This document shows, in pieces, positions 59,468 to 64,000 of a stretch of 64,000 nt of DNA (position 1 is its first letter; each line of letters starts with the position of its first letter). Where the stretch lies: positions 310,001 to 374,000 of the forward strand of contig NZ_CAMZOF010000001.1 of assembly GCF_947331435.1 (NCBI RefSeq), in the 5' to 3' direction. Source of the DNA: Pelagibius sp. Alg239-R121. GTDB lineage: Bacteria; Pseudomonadota; Alphaproteobacteria; Kiloniellales; Kiloniellaceae. The notes under the pieces were generated by a model, which was given only the letters and a program-made list of their open reading frames with translations, did no database searches and was not told the origin of the DNA. A program made the position numbers and the translations under genes.

Positions 59468-60405
59468 TATCTGATCCTCGGGTCAAAGAAGCAGTAGCTC
59501 AGATCGATCAGCAGATTGATCAGGATATAGACGAAGCTGAACAGCAGGATGAGCCCCTGAATGATCGGGTAGTCCCGCTTCAGGATGGCATCCAGCACCA
59601 GCCGGCCCAGACCGGGAATATTGTAGACGCTTTCGGTCACCACGACGCCGCCGATCAAAAGGGCAATACCCAGGCCAATGACGGTGACAATTGGCACCGC
59701 AGCGTTGCGCAGGGCGTGGCGCAGCAACACTTTCAATTCGCTCTGCCCCTTGGCACGTGCCGTGCGAACGTAGTCCTCTTGCAGGACTTCCATCACCGAT
59801 GCGCGTGTCATGCGTGAGACCAGGGCAATGAAGATTACCGACAGCGTGAGGGTCGGCAGAATGATATGGCGGACGAACGGCCAGACACCGTCGAAGATAC
59901 TCTTGTAGCCTTGAACCGGTAGCCACCTCAGTTCCATCGAGATTACGTAGATCATGATGTAGCCGAGAACGAAGACTGGGACTGAAAAGCCGCCGACTGA
60001 AAACAGCATCACAAAGCGGTCGATCAAGCTCCCCGACTTCCAGGCCGCCAAGGTGCCAAGCGGGACGGCAACCACCACCGTGAAGATGATCGTGGTCAGC
60101 GTCAGTGAGATCGTCGGCTCCAATCGCTGGCCGATTAGAGTCGTAACCGGCAGATTGGTGAAGATGGATATCCCCAAATCGCCTTGTAAAAGGCTGCCGA
60201 TCCAGGTCACGAACTGAACAACAATCGGCTCATTCAGACCAAGCTGTTCGCGAATGCGGATGATGTCTTCCGCGGTAGCATAGTCACCTGCAATCACGGC
60301 GGCGGGATCACCGGGTGACAGCCGTAGCATGAGAAAAACAAACAGCGCAACCACACCCATGACAGGAACGGTCGCGAGAATACGTCTAAAAATATAGCCG
60401 ATCAT
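59464..60405 (-). CDS. ABC transporter permease, DppB/GsiC type
   Basis: A 313-residue permease with six helices. The N-terminal YIFRRILATVPVMGVV and the coupling loop RTARAKGQSELKVLLRHALRN are typical of DppB. It pairs with the DppC-type permease. It follows the substrate-binding gene after a 104-base gap that has a GC-rich hairpin, perhaps limiting read-through. Confidence 0.94.
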   Translation of the reverse strand: MIGYIFRRILATVPVMGVVALFVFLMLRLSPGDPAAVIAGDYATAEDIIRIREQLGLNEPIVVQFVTWIGSLLQGDLGISIFTNLPVTTLIGQRLEPTISLTLTTIIFTVVVAVPLGTLAAWKSGSLIDRFVMLFSVGGFSVPVFVLGYIMIYVISMELRWLPVQGYKSIFDGVWPFVRHIILPTLTLSVIFIALVSRMTRASVMEVLQEDYVRTARAKGQSELKVLLRHALRNAAVPIVTVIGLGIALLIGGVVVTESVYNIPGLGRLVLDAILKRDYPIIQGLILLFSFVYILINLLIDLSYCFFDPRIRY

Positions 60406-60509
60406 AATGCCTCCGGCATTTCCGCCATCCGGACAACGACCAGTCTATATGACCTGGCCGGGCCGGACAGCGGAAACGGATCCAGTTGCTGTATAGCGTG
60501 CCGGAAGCG

Positions 60510-62102
60510 TTACTCGACGGACATGTTCCAGAAGAACTGTACCGGCGACTTGATAAGCCCCTTCACATTGGAGCGGTAGGCGACGGGGACAAAAAACTGG
60601 CCCAGCTCACCCGAGGCGCCGATTGACCAGAGACGTTCCTGGACCTTGGCGGCGATTTTCTTTTGCTCCTCAACACCTGTTGCTTTGGCAAAGGCCGCGC
60701 GCTGCGCTTCGAGTTCCGTATCGCTCGGCCAGCCGAACCAGCCCTTGTCTGGATTGCCGGAAAAGGCAATCGACATCGGGTTGATAACATCGGCACCAAT
60801 CCACCAGGTATGGAACATGTTCCAGCCACCGTCGGCCACTGGATCACGCTTCGCGCGCCGGGACGTCAAGGTCGACCAATCCATTGCTTGAACTTCGACC
60901 GTCATGCCGATTTTGCGAAGTTTTTCCGCGGTAATCAGCGAGAATGCGGACAGCAGCGGAATATCGGTCGGCTGCATGATCACGACCGGCGTTCCGTCAT
61001 AGCCGGCAGTCTTGAGTGCCGCGGCAGCCTTCTCGATATCACCGGTCTTCATGACCTCACTGCCAACTGAGTTCTCCAGCGGCGTGGCGCAAGGATAGAC
61101 GCTGTAACAGGTCTTCCAGAACTTCTGGTCTCCAACAGCACCGGCCATATAGTCTTCTTGTTTCATGGCCATGATCGCTGCCCGGCGAACGTCCGCATTA
61201 TCGAACGGCGGCAAGAGGTGGTTGAAACGCGCGAAACCGATGTTGCCGAGGGGATCGTTGATCTCGACCGTGATGCCTTCCTGGTTTTCGAGCAATTGCA
61301 TCAGATCGTTTGCAGGTGATTCGAAGTAATCGACCTCGTCGTTGATCAGAGCGTTCATCGCCGTCGTCTGATCCGGGAAGTAGGTCCATTCGACACGATC
61401 GACCTTGGCGACTTTGCCGCCGGCCGCAGCCGAAGGCGGCTCGGAGCGCGGCACGTAGTCATTGAATTTGACATAGACGACCTTCGAACCCGGCACCCAT
61501 TCATCCTTCTGGAACATAAAGGGACCGGAGCCGACATATTCTTCAATCTGTTTGAAAGGATCGGTCTCGGCGATCCGCTTTGGCATCATGAAGGGCACGT
61601 TTGAAGAGATCTTGCCGATGGACTCCAGCACCAGGCCATAGGGCTCTTTCAACTTCATCACGATGGTTTTGGAGTCGCCTGCCGTCAGACTTTCGATCGA
61701 CGCAAAAAGCTGCTGACCCATACCGTCGCGCTTGCCCCAACGATCGAGCGAAGCAATGCAGTCCTCTGCGGTGACGTCGGCACCGTCATGCCATTTCAGC
61801 CCGTCGCGCAGCTTGAAAGTCCAGGTCAATTTGTCGTCGGACACCTCCCAGCTATCGACCATCTGCGGCTGTGGCGTGAAGGATTCGTCCATCGCAAACA
61901 GTGTATCGTAAATCAGATAGCCGTGGTTGCGGGAGATGTAGGCCGTGGTCCAGATCGGGTCCAAATTCTTCAGATCCGCATGCGGGATGACACGTAATAC
62001 CGACTCCGCAGCCGCCGGCGTTGCCGTTTGCACAGCCCCCATTGAAAGCGGCAGCATGATTGCCGCAGCCGTTAAAAATTGTCGTTTTGTCCAGCGTAAC
62101 AT
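60510..62102 (-). CDS. ABC transporter substrate-binding protein, SBP_bac_5 type
   Basis: A 530-residue extracytoplasmic solute-binding protein of the DppA/OppA family. A Sec- or Tat-like signal (RWTKRQFLTAAAIMLP) ends near AAAES. The motifs LVPHAD/RVIPHADLKNLDP and WEVSDDKLTWTFKLRDGLKWHDG (only the core shown, KLRDGLKWHDG) are typical. The ligand is presumably a peptide or amide, given the M81 peptidase genes next to it. Confidence 0.93.
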   Translation of the reverse strand: MLRWTKRQFLTAAAIMLPLSMGAVQTATPAAAESVLRVIPHADLKNLDPIWTTAYISRNHGYLIYDTLFAMDESFTPQPQMVDSWEVSDDKLTWTFKLRDGLKWHDGADVTAEDCIASLDRWGKRDGMGQQLFASIESLTAGDSKTIVMKLKEPYGLVLESIGKISSNVPFMMPKRIAETDPFKQIEEYVGSGPFMFQKDEWVPGSKVVYVKFNDYVPRSEPPSAAAGGKVAKVDRVEWTYFPDQTTAMNALINDEVDYFESPANDLMQLLENQEGITVEINDPLGNIGFARFNHLLPPFDNADVRRAAIMAMKQEDYMAGAVGDQKFWKTCYSVYPCATPLENSVGSEVMKTGDIEKAAAALKTAGYDGTPVVIMQPTDIPLLSAFSLITAEKLRKIGMTVEVQAMDWSTLTSRRAKRDPVADGGWNMFHTWWIGADVINPMSIAFSGNPDKGWFGWPSDTELEAQRAAFAKATGVEEQKKIAAKVQERLWSIGASGELGQFFVPVAYRSNVKGLIKSPVQFFWNMSVE

Positions 62103-62144
62103 TTTCCTGCTCTCCTGTTTGCACGAGTCGTGAGCGCTCGGGCG

Positions 62145-62160
62145 ATTTAATTTTTAATTA
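62145..62160. promoter_or_regulatory. AT-rich motif before the substrate-binding gene
   Basis: ATTTAATTTTTAATTA lies about 45 bases upstream of the gene start and shares the 12-mer TAATTTTTAATT with the lysR/operon region, in the opposite orientation. In a GC-rich genome this may be a shared regulator site. Confidence 0.4.
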
Positions 62161-62311
62161 CGGAAAAAGACATGGTTACTGTCGCAATTGTACGGAGCGA
62201 AGCCATTGAAGAGTCAATGACGTTTTTTGCGCTTGACCCAAAGATCCTTCGTCAACACCCTCATAGAACCGGCCGTAAGCCCGGAGAAAAACAGCAAAAA
62301 TGAGGGTGTCG

Positions 62312-63802
62312 ATGCGAATTCTGACCGCGATGATGAAGCATGAAACAAATTCCTTTTCGCCGGTAAAAACGGACCTCGCACGATTCGAAGCCTGGGGATT
62401 ACATCGTAATGAAGCGGTCCTCGAGGCCTATCGCGGCACCAATATGCCGATTGCGGCTTACATAGAGTTGGCTGAACAGAGGGGCGCCGAAATCGTCGCC
62501 CCGGTCGCGTCGGAGGCCATGCCCAGCGGATTGGTGGAGCGCGAAGCATATGAGACTCTGGTCACGTGGATTCTGGAGCCGCTCCAGGAAGGCGGCATCG
62601 ATGCGGTTTTCCTGGATCTTCACGGGGCCATGACCGCAGAACATGTTCCCGACGGCGAGGGTGAACTCCTGCGCCGAATTCGCGAAATAGCGCCCGATGT
62701 GCCGATCGCCGTCACCCTCGACATGCACACCAACCTGACGGAAACCATGGTTTCCAATTGCGATGTCATGATCGGTTACAAGTCCTATCCCCATACCGAT
62801 ATGTACGACGTCGGCAAACAGATCGGCATTGTACTATGGGATAAGATCGAAGGCCGCACGAACCCGGTGATGGTCTGGGGCCCGGCACCTGTCCTGGCCC
62901 AAACCCTGCGCATGGGCACCTCCGACGAGCCGATGAAATCGCTTCAGGACGCGACCCGGCAGGAAGAAGCGCAAGCTCCCATTCTTGCTGCAACGGTTTT
63001 CGGCGGCTTCCCCATGGTGGACGTCGAACATGCCGGCGTTTCTGTTGTAACCGTCGCGGACGGCAACCTGGATGCGGCCGAAGCCTGTCGGAACCGCCTT
63101 CTGGAACAGGTCTGGCAGGTACATGAAGATCTGGTCTACGAACACCGCACGATGGCAGGCGCACTAACTGAAGCGAAAGAAAGAAACGTCGCGCCCATTG
63201 TCCTGCTCGATCATGCGGACAATGTCGGTTCGGGAGGCACTTCGGACGTCATGACCGTAATCGAGGCTGTCATCAAGCGCGGGTTACAGGGTGTTGCCGT
63301 CGCCACCGTTTTTGACCCCGAAGCCGCAGCTCAAATGCATGCCGCGGGCGAAGGGGCGGTGATCGAGACTAATCTCGGCGGAAAACTGGCAATGCCCTCG
63401 ATCGGTTTGGAAGGAAGACCCCTGCGGCTGTCTGGGAAAGTCCTCAAAATCACCGACGGCCGCTGGATTGTCCGGGGCCCGATGTACACCGGCGTTGAAG
63501 TGGATACCGGGCCAACCGCCGTGTTTGAAACAGGCGGTGTTAAGATCGTCGTGACCTCGAAACATCATGAGCCCTGGGACAGCGGTATCCTGTCCGAGAA
63601 CGGGATCGATCCACTTGCCTGCCGCTACATCCTGCTCAAGTCGCGAATTCATTATCGCGCTGGTTTCGCGCCGCTTGCCAAGGCAACCTACACGCTGGAC
63701 GGAGAAGGCGTGACGACATCAGATAATTCAATTCTGACCTATGAAAATATTCGTCGGCCGATTTACCCACTGGATCCGGCTGAAGCAGTCGAGCAGATGT
63801 AG
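62312..63802 (+). CDS. M81 family metallopeptidase (MlrC-like)
   Basis: A 496-residue protein of the M81/MlrC family (metal-dependent peptidases; MlrC degrades linearised microcystin and other amides). The N-terminal motif KHETNSFSPV and the conserved AVFLDLHGAM, TLDMHTNLT and GYKSYPHTDM motifs hold likely metal-binding His and Asp. The ATG at 62312 is used; one at 62300 is in frame. It is divergent from the transporter and next to a second M81 gene. Confidence 0.9.
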   Translation: MRILTAMMKHETNSFSPVKTDLARFEAWGLHRNEAVLEAYRGTNMPIAAYIELAEQRGAEIVAPVASEAMPSGLVEREAYETLVTWILEPLQEGGIDAVFLDLHGAMTAEHVPDGEGELLRRIREIAPDVPIAVTLDMHTNLTETMVSNCDVMIGYKSYPHTDMYDVGKQIGIVLWDKIEGRTNPVMVWGPAPVLAQTLRMGTSDEPMKSLQDATRQEEAQAPILAATVFGGFPMVDVEHAGVSVVTVADGNLDAAEACRNRLLEQVWQVHEDLVYEHRTMAGALTEAKERNVAPIVLLDHADNVGSGGTSDVMTVIEAVIKRGLQGVAVATVFDPEAAAQMHAAGEGAVIETNLGGKLAMPSIGLEGRPLRLSGKVLKITDGRWIVRGPMYTGVEVDTGPTAVFETGGVKIVVTSKHHEPWDSGILSENGIDPLACRYILLKSRIHYRAGFAPLAKATYTLDGEGVTTSDNSILTYENIRRPIYPLDPAEAVEQM

Positions 63803-63857
63803 ATCCACGCCTGAGTCGCACCGGATCTATCACTATTCCTGAACCTTCGGAGATACC

Positions 63858-64000
63858 ATGAGCCGCCCCAGAATTGCCGTTGCCGGATTCCAGCATGAAA
63901 CCAATACCTTTTCGCCGGTGCCGACAAGGTACGAGGACTTCGAGGCCAGCGGCGCTTGGCCGGCTCTGACCAAGGAGACGGATATCTTTGCCGTCTTTCA
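63858..64000 (+). CDS. second M81 family metallopeptidase, cut by right edge
   Basis: The frame begins ATG and reads RIAVAGFQHETNTFSPV, the same opening motif as the previous gene, then runs to the window edge (48 codons seen). A weak ribosome-binding site (CGGAG) lies upstream. It is a diverged tandem copy, likely co-transcribed with the first. The remainder lies outside the window. Confidence 0.85.
   Translation, partial: MSRPRIAVAGFQHETNTFSPVPTRYEDFEASGAWPALTKETDIFAVF

Overview
The window looks like a chromosomal segment of an alphaproteobacterium, probably Rhodospirillales-like. Three things suggest this: a DivL-type pseudo-histidine kinase beside tsaE; the convergent addB-addA-trxA and folC-accD-trpA-trpB-trpF blocks; and the lapA, ihfB, rpsA, cmk, aroA order. 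The genus cannot be fixed from the sequence alone. Housekeeping genes are moderately GC-rich, tightly packed and often overlap by four bases.

Region 1 (1-12.0 kb, + strand) carries a divL-like kinase (cut at the left edge), tsaE, an AmgK-like sugar kinase, a MurU-like nucleotidyltransferase, the AddAB recombination nuclease and thioredoxin, closed by a clear terminator. Region 2 (12.2-28.8 kb, mostly - strand) carries folC, accD, trpA, trpB and trpF. It then has a VanZ-like membrane protein with two helix-rich tail repeats, two related membrane proteins, pyrF, an ornithine-cyclodeaminase-family gene, lapA, ihfB, rpsA, cmk and aroA. A FYDLN-acid (TIGR02300) protein and tRNA-Ala(GGC) follow.

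Region 3 (about 29.86-49.1 kb) is a mobile island inserted at the 3' end of tRNA-Ala. Its large serine recombinase survives only as a C-terminal piece, cut by an IS3-family remnant. It carries an orphan terminator, a frameshifted plasmid-type gene, an orphan ParB-like protein, a HipBA toxin-antitoxin pair with a palindromic operator, and relaxase and MobC-like genes at the far end. Between hipA and the relaxase lies an unusual cargo block of lower GC content: a polytopic membrane protein, a V8/trypsin-like protease, a lipoprotein, a two-helix membrane protein, an animal-type haem peroxidase, a subtilisin-like protease, a PAP2/haloperoxidase-fold enzyme with a Gly-Ala-Ser repeat head, and a winged-helix/TolB-like/TPR regulator. 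This combination is the best candidate here for an undescribed system. All four enzymes keep recognisable catalytic residues, yet none starts with an obvious signal peptide.

Region 4 (49.2-64.0 kb) is a catabolic locus. A - strand operon encodes a flavin reductase, aldehyde dehydrogenase, luciferase-like monooxygenase, AA_synth-family protein, alpha/beta hydrolase, ThDP enzyme and carboxymuconolactone-decarboxylase-like protein, with a divergent LysR regulator. It is followed by a dipeptide/nickel-type ABC transporter and two consecutive M81 (MlrC-like) metallopeptidase genes, the second cut by the right edge. The set resembles import and oxidative opening of an amide- or peptide-containing compound, but the substrate is unknown.
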